NCBI GenBank assembly: GCA_905480395.1
Contig: CAJQQE010000033.1
Location: forward strand, 32,034 to 96,033
Length of the DNA: 64,000 nt
Origin: an uncultured Phycisphaerales bacterium
GTDB lineage: Bacteria > Planctomycetota > Phycisphaerae > Phycisphaerales > SM1A02
Direction of reading: 5' to 3'
Each line of letters starts with the position of its first letter. Position 1 is the stretch's first letter. Under the pieces are notes generated by a model. It was given only the letters and a program-made list of their open reading frames with translations, searched no databases and was not told the origin of the DNA. The position numbers and the translations under genes were made by a program. Below, in pieces: positions 15,968-24,491 of this stretch.

Positions 15968-17629
15968 CTACGGGGCTGAGGGAAGTACCCTCGGTGCCTG
16001 GTTCCAGTCATTGATGCTGAACGCGAGCGGGATGATGTCCCGACGCCAGACGGGCACCGAAATTCCCGCGTGCTGCCGATAGGCTCCAGGGCCATCGCGG
16101 CGGATCCCCACCAGGACGCTTCCCCGGCCTCCTCCCGAAATCGCATCCACCAGCCATGCCTCCGGGAGCAACACCGAGCAACGCCAACGGTCCGTAAAGG
16201 ACCTGACTTCCACCGCCAGCGAGGGGTCCGCCACCCCAGCGAGACGCTTCCAGTCACCGTTGGAGTCGACCTGAAGGACCCCGGCGGGCCGGCGTTGATC
16301 GCCCACTTGGACAAAGAGGCGATCATCGTTCGTCGATGCGATGAGATGCCGAGCTTCGATGAAGAGTTCCCACCGCCCATTTCGGCGCCGCAGTACCGCC
16401 TGGGTGGAATCCAATGGCGCCGTCGCCTGTACGAATCCTCCGTCGACGCTCGCAAGCGTTCGGGGCAGGATGAATGTTCCAAACGATGCCCCCGGGGGAC
16501 GGACAGGAATCGCCCGCGGGCCGAAAGGAAGCCGAACCGAGCGACCACCGTGTCGCAAGTCGAGTACTTCGTCGGTCGGCATCTCCCCTTCGCCAAGGTC
16601 TGGCCGGTCGATCTCATGACGGGAGATTGAATGGGGTGGCGCGATCAGGGCAATCTCCGCGGGGTCAGTTTCCCACGCCGCAAGAATCACCAATTCACCA
16701 TCCGTCGGATTCATCAGATCAACTTCAACCCGATCTCCACCTGCCGACATTTCGATCGCGATAAAAGAAGGTCTCGCGTCCAGCCAAGACAAGCCCGCCT
16801 GGACTGCATCTGCTGGCGTGCGGGCCGGGTCCAGCAGCAGTGATCGCAAACCGGCGAGCCCCCGCTGATCGGTGGGCCAGGCGGCGACCATTCGGTCGTT
16901 CACCGGCCGCGTGGCATCCTTGACGGCGGCGGTGAGCCGTTCACTGATCTCGCTTGCCGTTCCGGGGCTGCTGGTCCCCACACGGCGCAACGCGCACCGC
17001 CACTCCGCGGCAATGGACTCTGCCAGCCGAATCGAAATGTCGTCGGGAAGCTGAGACTCGGGCGGTCGGCCATCCTGCAGATCCGCCAGCAGTCGCCACC
17101 GAAACCACTCCAGGGGATCATTGAGCACTGGGTCGGCGTCGGGTCCACGACTCAGGACCATTGGCGCATCGGGTGACTGCTCCGGCGGCCCATCCAACCA
17201 GACCGGCGACCACGCCGTACCCAATATTGCAATAGCGCCGTCGGCATCCTCAGGGATTGGCAACAACGCGATCGGGATCCCTGGCAACGGCTCCATTGGC
17301 CCGATCGGTGCCTGGAGCATTTGGACGCCGGTTCTTGGCGAGGTCCAGGAAGGGTTTTCGACCAGCCGATGAACGATCCAAGCCACATCGGCCTCGGCTT
17401 GCGACCCTCCGATCGTCGCCTGAATCTTGGTCGGCCAGGCGATCGGGGTCTTTGGAATCCGAAGCGGAATCAGGAGATCGACGCCTCGAATGGCGGTCGG
17501 GGACACGGCGCCGATGGTGACTTCTGAAACTTCATCCTGAGCGGCAAACACAATCTGGCCACTGCCCAAGAACAGTACGAACCCGCACCACCACATCAAC
17601 AGGACCGAGAACCGAAGCTGCGGGTGCAT
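15968..17629 (-). CDS. Secreted protein of unknown function
   Basis: A 553-residue exported protein. The ATG at 17629 lies six bases after GGGGGAG and is followed by a signal peptide (FSVLLMWWCGFVLFLGSGQIVFA). The mature protein looks beta-rich in its first and last thirds with a helical middle (about 230-330), and lacks any motif I know. There is no lipobox, Cys cluster or dockerin. It lies 92 bases upstream of parA on the same strand and could belong to the same transcript. Confidence 0.65.
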   Translation of the reverse strand: MHPQLRFSVLLMWWCGFVLFLGSGQIVFAAQDEVSEVTIGAVSPTAIRGVDLLIPLRIPKTPIAWPTKIQATIGGSQAEADVAWIVHRLVENPSWTSPRTGVQMLQAPIGPMEPLPGIPIALLPIPEDADGAIAILGTAWSPVWLDGPPEQSPDAPMVLSRGPDADPVLNDPLEWFRWRLLADLQDGRPPESQLPDDISIRLAESIAAEWRCALRRVGTSSPGTASEISERLTAAVKDATRPVNDRMVAAWPTDQRGLAGLRSLLLDPARTPADAVQAGLSWLDARPSFIAIEMSAGGDRVEVDLMNPTDGELVILAAWETDPAEIALIAPPHSISRHEIDRPDLGEGEMPTDEVLDLRHGGRSVRLPFGPRAIPVRPPGASFGTFILPRTLASVDGGFVQATAPLDSTQAVLRRRNGRWELFIEARHLIASTNDDRLFVQVGDQRRPAGVLQVDSNGDWKRLAGVADPSLAVEVRSFTDRWRCSVLLPEAWLVDAISGGGRGSVLVGIRRDGPGAYRQHAGISVPVWRRDIIPLAFSINDWNQAPRVLPSAP

Positions 17630-17861
17630 CACTGACTCCCCCGTCCGGCGCGACCGTTCGTTGCAGGATGATTCTCGTCGACCTGCCACGAATCGACTCA
17701 TCGCCAAATGAGCATCCGTCGAAGCCACCCCTGAGGCCGGGGGAAACAACATGTTCGATATTTCGGGGGTGCTTTTCATAGAAACTCGGGCAGAGACTGC
17801 CCCATGCTATCGAAGCCAGACGATTGATCGTCGATGGACTGTCCCCACCATGCCCTCCCCG

Positions 17862-17868
17862 AAGGAGG
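17862..17868 (+). promoter_or_regulatory. Strong ribosome-binding site for the CBM48-like gene
   Basis: AAGGAGG sits seven bases before the ATG at 17876, an ideal site that selects this start over an in-frame ATG at 17834. Confidence 0.8.
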
Positions 17869-17875
17869 CCAGCCC

Positions 17876-18190
17876 ATGATCCACACGGACCATCAGGGCG
17901 GCACGACCTTCTCGATCCATGCGCCCAACGCCGACCTCGTGGAATTTACGGGCGATTTCAATGGGCATCGGGAACGCACCCTTGCCATGCGACGAGGGCC
18001 AGATGGCGAATGGATGATTCGTCTGCACCCAGGGCTGAGCTGTGATCTCTACCGATTCAGAATTGATGGCCGCTTTGTCCTCGATCCGGACCATGCTCAT
18101 GCTATTCGTTGCCGGGATGGCATTGAAAGGACGATCTGCCCTTCCTCTGGAGAAAACCATGGTCGTTCTGGCGCCTCGAGAATCGCGTGA
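17876..18190 (+). CDS. Stand-alone CBM48 / isoamylase-N-like protein
   Basis: A 104-residue cytoplasmic protein made almost only of a glycogen-binding-type immunoglobulin fold (CBM48 / isoamylase N / AMPK-beta like). The visible pattern is FSIHAPNADLVEFTGDFNGH, then the middle strand GEWMIRLHPG, then YRFRIDGRFVLDPDHA. In larger proteins this fold binds glucans or sits before an amylase domain; here no catalytic domain follows. The stop overlaps an in-frame GTG of the next gene (GTGA), so it probably heads a three-gene transcript with the lipoprotein and the deiodinase-like gene. Possible regulatory subunit of glycogen metabolism (inference). Confidence 0.7.
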   Translation: MIHTDHQGGTTFSIHAPNADLVEFTGDFNGHRERTLAMRRGPDGEWMIRLHPGLSCDLYRFRIDGRFVLDPDHAHAIRCRDGIERTICPSSGENHGRSGASRIA

Positions 18191-18252
18191 TACCAATGTT
18201 GATCTTGCGAACCGGTCGAGGGTTGCCATCGCTTTTCGGTAGGCTCTCCACC

Positions 18253-18729
18253 ATGACGTCCCAAACATGTCAACAAGTCGTTTTTCGCCTCGGTAGATTC
18301 AGCATGGCAGCCCTGACCGCCATCATGCTCGCCGGGTGCGATCCATCGCCGAGTACCACGCCTGATCCCGCTTCGGACAATGCTCCGATCGAATCGACCA
18401 CCGCCGAGCCCAGACGGGGCTACGAGATTCCAATTCCCATGATGGAGTATTGGGAAGGCACTCAAGTTCCCAAGTACACCTACGAGATGCGATTCGATGC
18501 TGATGGCAAGCTTCATCGCAACGGATGGGCGCAGGCTTTCTACAGCAGTGGCAATCTTGAGCGAGAAGGCTCATACAAATTCAACCCGACCGCAGCGCAA
18601 AGTGACCGAGTCGGCCTTTGGACCTACTACGATCCCGACGGTTCGGTCAACCGAACTGAAGACCGAGCGGGCGAGCCAATTTGGACCGCCGCTGATCAGC
18701 GGATCAGCGCTCCCGGAACCGCGCCGTGA
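18253..18729 (+). CDS. Lipoprotein with MORN-like repeats
   Basis: A 158-residue lipoprotein. The signal has a hydrophobic FSMAALTAIMLAGC core, with LAGC as lipobox. After a Pro/Ser/Thr-rich linker come MORN_2-like (YwqK-type) strands: AQAFYSSGNLEREGSYKF and GLWTYYDPDGSV. Such repeats are short hairpins of unknown specific role in many bacterial outer-surface lipoproteins. An in-frame GTG at 18187 overlaps the stop of the CBM48-like gene and is an alternative start, but it would make the signal too long. The stop overlaps the GTG start of the downstream deiodinase-like gene. Confidence 0.7.
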   Translation: MTSQTCQQVVFRLGRFSMAALTAIMLAGCDPSPSTTPDPASDNAPIESTTAEPRRGYEIPIPMMEYWEGTQVPKYTYEMRFDADGKLHRNGWAQAFYSSGNLEREGSYKFNPTAAQSDRVGLWTYYDPDGSVNRTEDRAGEPIWTAADQRISAPGTAP

Positions 18730-19439
18730 GCCAAATCCACGTCAACCAGAACGACCGAAGCGCCCTCGACCTCGCGACCTCCTTCCTCGACCAACTTCGA
18801 ACCCGGCGGAGCGTTCGTACCTTCAGTGACCGCGCGGTGCCGCAGGACGTCATCGAGACGCTGATCGCCACTGCCGGAACCGCCCCAAGTGGCGCGAACA
18901 AACAACCTTGGCGATTCGTCGCCGTGCAAGACGCCGAATTGAAGCGGCGTATCCGAGTGGCCGCCGAGCTGGAGGAAACGAAACTCTACGAATCTCGCGC
19001 GAACGAAGCATGGCTCAAGGACCTCGCGCCCCTCGGTACAAACTCGAACAAGCCGTTTCTGGAACAAGCCCCCTGGCTGGTCGTGGTGTTCAAACTCACT
19101 CGGGACGACATGCCGGATCGAGAAACCGATCAGGTCTACTACGTCAACGAATCGGTCGGAATCGCCACCGGCATGTTTCTGGCCGCAGCTCAGATCGCCG
19201 GACTCTCAACGCTGACCCACACGCCGAGTCCGATGAAGTTTCTCGGCGAATTGCTGGGACGCCCGGACCACGAGCGAGCCTACATGGTGATACCCGTCGG
19301 CTACCCGGCGGAAGATGCCAAGAGCCCTGACCTCGAGCGAAAATCGCTCGACCAAATCATGGTCGTGGACGCGGGACATCGGCCCAACGCGAATGATTCG
19401 ACTCGATCTCTCCCGTCGTCGATGGCGCCGCGTTCCTGA
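18726..19439 (+). CDS. Iodotyrosine-deiodinase-like nitroreductase-family flavoprotein
   Basis: A 237-residue FMN-dependent protein of the nitroreductase fold, closer to iodotyrosine deiodinase (IYD) than to ordinary nitroreductases. FMN-contact motifs are RRSVRTFS, GTAPSGANKQPW and the C-terminal LGRPDHERAYMVIPVGYP, followed by DLERKSLDQIMV, which closely matches the IYD family end. The three residues that in mammalian IYD hold the halotyrosine zwitterion (Glu, Tyr four residues on, Lys 21 further) are present as Glu84, Tyr88 and Lys109 with the same spacing. Predicted reaction: reductive dehalogenation of mono- or di-halotyrosine. It is coupled to the lipoprotein gene by a GTGA overlap. Its 3' end overlaps the convergent gene by 83 bases. 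The last 15 residues look like an unstructured extension. Confidence 0.85.
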   Translation: MSQIHVNQNDRSALDLATSFLDQLRTRRSVRTFSDRAVPQDVIETLIATAGTAPSGANKQPWRFVAVQDAELKRRIRVAAELEETKLYESRANEAWLKDLAPLGTNSNKPFLEQAPWLVVVFKLTRDDMPDRETDQVYYVNESVGIATGMFLAAAQIAGLSTLTHTPSPMKFLGELLGRPDHERAYMVIPVGYPAEDAKSPDLERKSLDQIMVVDAGHRPNANDSTRSLPSSMAPRS

Positions 19440-20379
19440 GCCCACGCCGTTTGATCGCGTTGGTGAACGACGCTGCCAGTGATCGCATGCGATCACGTCG
19501 ATACGACGGATCTGCAAAGAAACGGGACGGCGCCGATGACGCGGCCCGATCGGTGATTCCGGTCGGTTGGTTCGTCGATTTGGCCAGCGGGCGCGGTTCC
19601 ACCAGATTCTCATCGGACTCAGTCACGTGACTGGGCCTGGCAACCGCGGCGACTCGATATCCGGCGCCATATCCAAATCGCCCGAGACGATCGCCCGGTG
19701 TGGCCGTCACGACCCATGCTTCATCTGGTGCCACCCGTGGTGCGAACCCTTCAGCGGGCGATGGTCCGCGGCCTGGATCGAGGGGATCAACTGGAAGAAG
19801 ACGTCCATGCCCAACCTCGCCGGCGAGTGGCACGCCACCGATCACGAAGGTTGTGGAGGCCGGAATATCTGGCATCAGGCCTTCCTTGCTTTGCATGTAA
19901 ATCGATTGTTGGAACGTCGCCACCAGCCCACCGTCGGCCCGCATGAACCCACCGCCGGGCCGCTCGAAACACTGTCGATATCCGCTTGGCAACTGCAGTC
20001 CTAGATTGATCCATCGCATCCCGCCATCGAGTGGTCCGCGATCAGCAATTCCCTGCTCGACGGGCTTGAGATCAAGTGACAGAACCTGATCTGGCTGATA
20101 TCGCCGAGGCGATGATGACGATGATGGCGATGATGACGATGATGACGAGGATCGACCCGTTGCCTTCGAATTGGGCATGGCCCCCAAGTAACGAGGCGCC
20201 GTCTCATCGGATGACGGCGTGGGTCCAGGGTCGGCGGCCGGCGGGCTCTGCTGGCCTCGCCCATGCACGGTCGGGATCAGAACCCCGGCGGTGAGAATCG
20301 CTGAGAAGAAGACCAAGCACCGCGGCCGGATCGATGGGATGGGAGATTCGTTGATCACACTCTCATCATCGGCCCGCAT
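19357..20379 (-). CDS. Secreted Ser-rich protein of unknown function
   Basis: A 340-residue protein with a signal-like segment (CLVFFSAILTAGVLIPTVHG) after a short N-terminal region. Then a Pro/Ser linker contains a run of about 14 Ser broken by one Pro, encoded by a TCATCG-type microsatellite (about 20112-20149). The remaining 230 residues include RWINLGLQLPSGYRQCFER and DEAWVVTATPGDRLGRFGYG without recognised motif. The ATG at 20379 is the most likely start; the frame continues upstream over the birA 3' end region. Its 3' end overlaps the convergent IYD-like gene. Confidence 0.6.
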   Translation of the reverse strand: MRADDESVINESPIPSIRPRCLVFFSAILTAGVLIPTVHGRGQQSPPAADPGPTPSSDETAPRYLGAMPNSKATGRSSSSSSSSPSSSSSPRRYQPDQVLSLDLKPVEQGIADRGPLDGGMRWINLGLQLPSGYRQCFERPGGGFMRADGGLVATFQQSIYMQSKEGLMPDIPASTTFVIGGVPLAGEVGHGRLLPVDPLDPGRGPSPAEGFAPRVAPDEAWVVTATPGDRLGRFGYGAGYRVAAVARPSHVTESDENLVEPRPLAKSTNQPTGITDRAASSAPSRFFADPSYRRDRMRSLAASFTNAIKRRGLRNAAPSTTGEIESNHSRWADVPRPRP

Positions 20380-20428
20380 CCGGTAGCCACTCAAGTCAGA
20401 TCGCAAGCGGTTGCCAAGCTCTCCGCCA

Positions 20429-21226
20429 TCAACCCCCCGAGGGCTGCCAGGAGAGGATGCGGCTGGATTCAACGGGCATCTGGTGGCGAATTCCCTCCGT
20501 GTCGACGATCCCCAAATGCTCCAGAGGCGCGAGCGACTCAAGGGTGCCGACGACTCGCCGGTCGCCGGATTCCACCTCGACCCGGCACCCCGTCGGAGCA
20601 TGTTCAGCCGAGAATCGGGCGGCGATCTCCGCCGGCTCCCAATCGAGGGCTTCGGAGATGCGAGCCGGAAGCGCCTCGAGCAGGTCGATCCGACGAGTGG
20701 TCACCCCGGGCGCGAGTTCCTCAATCGCCATGGCGTGAATCCCCGGGGGCCAGGTTCTGCGGTGCACGTTGACTCCGATGCCGATCACGGCGATTCCATC
20801 GGTTGCCTCGACCAGGATGCCGGCGATCTTTGCCCCGCTCGCGACCTCGACGACGTCATTGGGAAATTTCATTCCCAGCGATGGCCTCACGTCTGGAGGA
20901 ATCGCGGCACGAATCACCTCTAACACCGCGAGCCCCGAGGCCAGCGAAAGCGTCGCCGGATCCTGCATCGAAACCGCGAGACTGATCGCGATACCGGCGC
21001 CTTCATCGTCGATCCAGATTCGACCAAGTCGACCGCGACCAGCCGACTGACGGCCGGCTGTCACGACCGCGCCTCGGCCTGCCATCCGCGCGACATCCTG
21101 CGTCGAGTCACATTTTGCGAGCACTCGGACCAAACTCGCGTCGAATCTGGTTTCTCGACACGAAGCCTCCAGTCGACAAGGCCAGTCGGCGATCTCGGCA
21201 AGTATCTTCGGGCCGAGATCGCTCAT
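20429..21226 (-). CDS. birA: Biotin-[acetyl-CoA-carboxylase] ligase
   Basis: This enzyme activates biotin with ATP and attaches it to the biotin carboxyl carrier protein. The ATP/biotin loop is GRQSAGRGRLGRIW, and the catalytic-lysine block is LGMKFPNDVV (usual form KWPNDV; Phe replaces Trp here). IAGILVEATD and IGIGVNVH follow. There is no N-terminal DNA-binding domain, so this is the 265-residue group I form without repressor function. Its ATG overlaps the nadC stop (ATGA), so it is translated with nadC. The C-terminal SH3-like domain (residues about 215-262) is complete. Confidence 0.92.
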   Translation of the reverse strand: MSDLGPKILAEIADWPCRLEASCRETRFDASLVRVLAKCDSTQDVARMAGRGAVVTAGRQSAGRGRLGRIWIDDEGAGIAISLAVSMQDPATLSLASGLAVLEVIRAAIPPDVRPSLGMKFPNDVVEVASGAKIAGILVEATDGIAVIGIGVNVHRRTWPPGIHAMAIEELAPGVTTRRIDLLEALPARISEALDWEPAEIAARFSAEHAPTGCRVEVESGDRRVVGTLESLAPLEHLGIVDTEGIRHQMPVESSRILSWQPSGG

Positions 21227-22200
21227 TCGATGTCGAGGCCGAAGTCGATCTGAACCGCAGAGTGGGTGATGGCGCCGACCGCGATCCGATCAACCCCGGT
21301 CTCCGCGACGGCGCGAACCGTCTCGAGTGTGATCCCGCCGGAAGCTTCGAGACAGAGGCCTCGTCGGCGCTGATTCCTCGCTTCGACGGCTTCCCGCATC
21401 GTGGCGAGTTCCATGTTGTCCAACAGCACGATGTCGATGATCCCGGACGGAAGTCCAAGAATGGCGTCGAGTTGCTCAAGCCGATCGACCTCGATCTCGA
21501 TGAATCGCGGACGCATCTGTTCCCGGCATGCCATGGCCGCCGCCTCAATCGCGTCGACGTAGTCGTCTCCCAGTCCGGCAATGTGGTTGTCTTTCACCAA
21601 TACCGCGTCGTAGAGGCCAATGCGATGGAGCACGCCGCCACCGGACCGAACCGCATATTTCTCGATCTTCCGAAGGCCGGGCGTCGTCTTTCGGGTATCC
21701 ACGATCACCGCGCCGGTCCCCGTCACGGCGTCCACGAAGCGCGCGGTCATGGTCGCCACGCCCGAAGCACGCCCCAGCAGATTGAGCAACGTGCGTTCCA
21801 CCGGGAGGATCGCGGCCAGTGGGCCACGAAACTCCATCACCCGCGTTCCAGGTTCGACTCGATCACCATCGACGGCGAGTGGCTCAGATTCGATGGTCCC
21901 CGCGGCCCGCGACGCAATACGGCGAACGATGGGAAGACCGCAGAGAACACCGTGTTGGCGGGACCTGAGTTCGGCCCGAACCTGGACATCGGGGCTGATG
22001 AATGCCGAAGTCGTGAGATCCCCAACTTCCCCAAAATCTTCGGCGAGCCATTGGTCGATCGCGGGATCAAGCCCCGGTGAGACGAGGTGGTCGAACAAAT
22101 CACCTAGCTGACAGTCACCGTATGGCTCCAATCGGTTGTTTTGTTGATCTGTCACGTCGTTGGAATCCCGAGCAATTGAAGGAGTACCCATTTTGGGCAT
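21223..22200 (-). CDS. nadC: Nicotinate-nucleotide pyrophosphorylase (quinolinate PRTase)
   Basis: NadC converts quinolinate and PRPP to nicotinate mononucleotide, the last step of de novo NAD precursor synthesis. Motifs in order: EDFGEVGDLTT, VERTLLNLLGRASGVAT, the substrate loop TRKTTPGLRKIEKYAVRSGG, HRIGLYDAVLVKDNH, and the product-side LEASGGIT and DRIAVGAITHS. Length 325 is slightly above the usual 280-300 because of about 30 extra N-terminal residues; in-frame ATG at 22191 is an alternative start. It is followed by birA with a 4-base overlap. Confidence 0.95.
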   Translation of the reverse strand: MPKMGTPSIARDSNDVTDQQNNRLEPYGDCQLGDLFDHLVSPGLDPAIDQWLAEDFGEVGDLTTSAFISPDVQVRAELRSRQHGVLCGLPIVRRIASRAAGTIESEPLAVDGDRVEPGTRVMEFRGPLAAILPVERTLLNLLGRASGVATMTARFVDAVTGTGAVIVDTRKTTPGLRKIEKYAVRSGGGVLHRIGLYDAVLVKDNHIAGLGDDYVDAIEAAAMACREQMRPRFIEIEVDRLEQLDAILGLPSGIIDIVLLDNMELATMREAVEARNQRRRGLCLEASGGITLETVRAVAETGVDRIAVGAITHSAVQIDFGLDIE

Positions 22201-22295
22201 TCGAAAGGAACCTATTCAGGGGCGTGCGGTGATCGAGTGGCCATCGTACGATCGAAATGGATCGCTCACGTGGCCTTTTCGGGCCTCGTTCCCGC

Positions 22296-22302
22296 AAAGG
22301 AG
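22296..22302 (+). promoter_or_regulatory. Ribosome-binding site of the HIT gene
   Basis: AAAGGAG lies five bases before the ATG at 22308 and confirms that start. Confidence 0.75.
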
Positions 22303-22307
22303 ATTAG

Positions 22308-22715
22308 ATGACCATCTTCCAGAAAATTCTCGATGGCGAGATCCCCTGCCACCGGGTCTACGAGGACGATCACGTCCTCGCCTTCCTCGACGTCTCGCCG
22401 CTGAGTCGAGGTCACGTCCTGGTGATCCCGAAAGAAGCCCGGGCCACGCTGGGCGAACTCTCGGATCAATCCGCCGCCGCGATCGGGCGGGTGCTTCCTC
22501 GGCTCTGCCGGGCGATCTGCGCCGCCACGGGGGCCACCGACTACAACGTTCTTCAGAACAACGGGTCGGCCGCCCATCAAGCAGTCATGCACGTGCACTT
22601 CCACATCATTCCTCGGATGAACGAGCAGGGACTCGGGATTAACTGGTCCGCCGGAAGCCTGGAAAAGGACGCCGCTGAACTGGCGGCGTCCATCACCACG
22701 GCGACGACTGCATGA
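22308..22715 (+). CDS. HIT-family hydrolase
   Basis: A 135-residue histidine-triad protein. The HIT motif is HVHFHIIPR; upstream hallmarks are FQKILDGEIPC, VYEDDHVLAFLDVSP, GHVLVIPK and YNVLQNNG. Members hydrolyse nucleoside phosphoramidates or dinucleotides (HinT-like); the exact substrate is not visible. It is alone on the plus strand, divergent from nadC, with a strong ribosome-binding site. Confidence 0.93.
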   Translation: MTIFQKILDGEIPCHRVYEDDHVLAFLDVSPLSRGHVLVIPKEARATLGELSDQSAAAIGRVLPRLCRAICAATGATDYNVLQNNGSAAHQAVMHVHFHIIPRMNEQGLGINWSAGSLEKDAAELAASITTATTA

Positions 22716-22749
22716 CTTGATGACCGGCTGACCGACCAATCGACGACCC

Positions 22750-23631
22750 TCATTCCCCCACGAACCTGAGCAACCCCCACCGCTCTGGGACATGCATGTT
22801 GATCTCCCATTGCGGCGTCCAGGTCCAGTTGTACTCGGGACGGCCTTCGATCTTCCGATAGGCCGCATCGACCACTTCCAGATCCCATTCGACCCGAGAG
22901 AAGTTGATCCGCCACGTCTCACCGATGCGGGGGCTGATATTCCGTTGGTGTTCTGTGATCGGGGGCAGTGACCAACGCGTCCCGTCAGCACGGGTCGAGG
23001 GCGGCTTCAGATCGGCAAAGGGAATCGCCAGCTCGACGGTCCAACCGCGATCTCGATCAGCTGGATCGTTGATGGTCCCATCGGTGTGAATCGCAAACTT
23101 CAGATTCGAGGTGTCCCAGCCATGCTCGGCAGGACCGCCCGATCGGTAGGGACGATGCAGGAAGAGATCGAAGATCGTGCCCAGCACGTTGATCTCAATC
23201 TCGTAGTACTCGTTTCCATCACCATCCGGATCGATAAACACCTCGAAGTCGTGCTCATGGAAGACGATCATGTCCCGTTGGTCGTAGGTAGCCCAGAGGT
23301 CAGGCTCCTCCATCGTGCAGCCAACGTAGAGATGAGTCTCATCCCACAGCATCTTGACCCGGGTCCGAAACTTGGGATCTGGCCGTTCGGCCCCTTCGAT
23401 ATCCCGAAATTCCTCGGTCCAGGAGGCAAGGCGCCAGATGCCTGCGTTGAGATCTCCTGCGAATTCCGGGGGGCTCGGTGCCCGAACGCAGGCGTACTCC
23501 AGCGGCGGATGTTCCACGACGACGGTGGGGCTCGCGATAGAAGATGGCGGACCTGAGCAGGCCGTTCCCAAGAGGGCCACCAGCGTCAGGAGACCTCCCA
23601 AGATTGGACGGATTTGTTGTTGGTTCGGCAT
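22750..23631 (-). CDS. Lipoprotein with CBM9-like carbohydrate-binding domain
   Basis: A 293-residue lipoprotein: signal RPILGGLLTLVALLGTAC with Cys25, then a CBM9-like beta-sandwich over most of the length. Characteristic pieces are FAGDLNAGIWRLASWTEEF, RTRVKMLWDETHLYVGCTMEEPD, the DFEVFIDPDGDGNEYYEIEIN block, and ERWGLLRF at the end. This layout is that of stand-alone CBM9-like proteins common in planctomycetes and Bacteroidota. A sugar-binding surface protein is likely; no hydrolase domain is attached. ATG 23631 is preferred over a start at 23649. Confidence 0.82.
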   Translation of the reverse strand: MPNQQQIRPILGGLLTLVALLGTACSGPPSSIASPTVVVEHPPLEYACVRAPSPPEFAGDLNAGIWRLASWTEEFRDIEGAERPDPKFRTRVKMLWDETHLYVGCTMEEPDLWATYDQRDMIVFHEHDFEVFIDPDGDGNEYYEIEINVLGTIFDLFLHRPYRSGGPAEHGWDTSNLKFAIHTDGTINDPADRDRGWTVELAIPFADLKPPSTRADGTRWSLPPITEHQRNISPRIGETWRINFSRVEWDLEVVDAAYRKIEGRPEYNWTWTPQWEINMHVPERWGLLRFVGE

Positions 23632-24075
23632 TGCCGCACGGTAACCCACCGCAACGTGCCATGCGATGGCAAGACCCGTTGGTTTTCTTCGTGACGGAAC
23701 CTCATGTGAATACAGTACTTACGGACTTCTCGCGATCAAAGAAAGCGAATCGTCCTTGCATTTCCAAGAGCGGAGGCCATGATTGGAGCGGACTTCTTGA
23801 CACTCACCGCCCCGACTCCGGGGTGGTTGGGCTCTTGAGGTGACGAGTGAGGAAAAAGGGAAATCTTGGCGTTGATCAGCGGTCTGGAGTGAGGGCTTCA
23901 GACTGAAGGATCCGATGCGATCGGTTTGGGAACCCGTCGTGCCGTCCGGCTGATCAGAAGTCCGAATCTGAATATTCGGTCGACAGACGTCATTTGGTTC
24001 TCTTTTCCCGCCCGCTCCTCGACCATCGGAAGTCCCTTGAACTCGAACGCTGACCCGAATCACGACCAATCATTC
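23632..24075. other. Intergenic stretch without a supported gene
   Basis: Between the CBM9-like gene and the small gene at 24076. An open frame joins upstream of 24076 to a TTG at 23926, but that part has no protein-like composition or ribosome-binding site. The stretch presumably holds the two divergent promoters; none could be recognised. Confidence 0.5.
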
Positions 24076-24465
24076 ATGCATGATCATGATGGAATCTGTT
24101 CACCCTCGTCCACCACGGTCGAGCCGTGGCACAACGACCCTCCGCCCGCTGGAAATCTGGATCCAGAGTTGGCACGCTTTATCGAGCCACTCGATTCTCG
24201 AGTTCGCGAGATGGCTCGACCTTCGAGCATCTTGGCCGCCCTTCAGGCAGAGAAACTGGTCAAGACCTGCGATTTTGCCGACACATCGATGCTCAAGGGC
24301 CTTCGAATCGTCGGGCAGATTCCAGGTGGGCTCGACCGCCCGCAGCCGAGTCGACCATCCCGTGACCAAGGAGAAGAGTCCATGGACACCTGCCAGATTG
24401 AAACGACTCGGAGGTCGACCACCAGTCGGGCTTGGATGATTCTGAGACCAGCTTCAAACAAGTAA
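24076..24465 (+). CDS. Small hypothetical protein (129 aa) followed by a strong terminator
   Basis: A 129-residue hydrophilic protein starting MHDHDGICSP. The central part LARFIEPLDSRVREMARPSS, then LAALQAEKLVKTCDF, looks helical; the end is Arg/Ser/Thr-rich. No signal peptide and no known family. No ribosome-binding site is seen before the ATG at 24076. Its reality is supported by an intrinsic terminator 26 bases after the stop, on the same strand. Confidence 0.45.
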   Translation: MHDHDGICSPSSTTVEPWHNDPPPAGNLDPELARFIEPLDSRVREMARPSSILAALQAEKLVKTCDFADTSMLKGLRIVGQIPGGLDRPQPSRPSRDQGEESMDTCQIETTRRSTTSRAWMILRPASNK

Positions 24466-24491
24466 CCCACTGAGCGGCAAACGAGCCGACG

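Noticed and set aside
21115..22080. 321-codon plus-strand open frame opposite nadC
   Set aside because: Antisense to a well-supported nadC; composition is that of a reverse frame.
23926..24075. N-terminal extension of the 129-residue gene from a TTG
   Set aside because: No ribosome-binding site and Arg/Ser-rich, non-protein-like composition; the ATG at 24076 is simpler.
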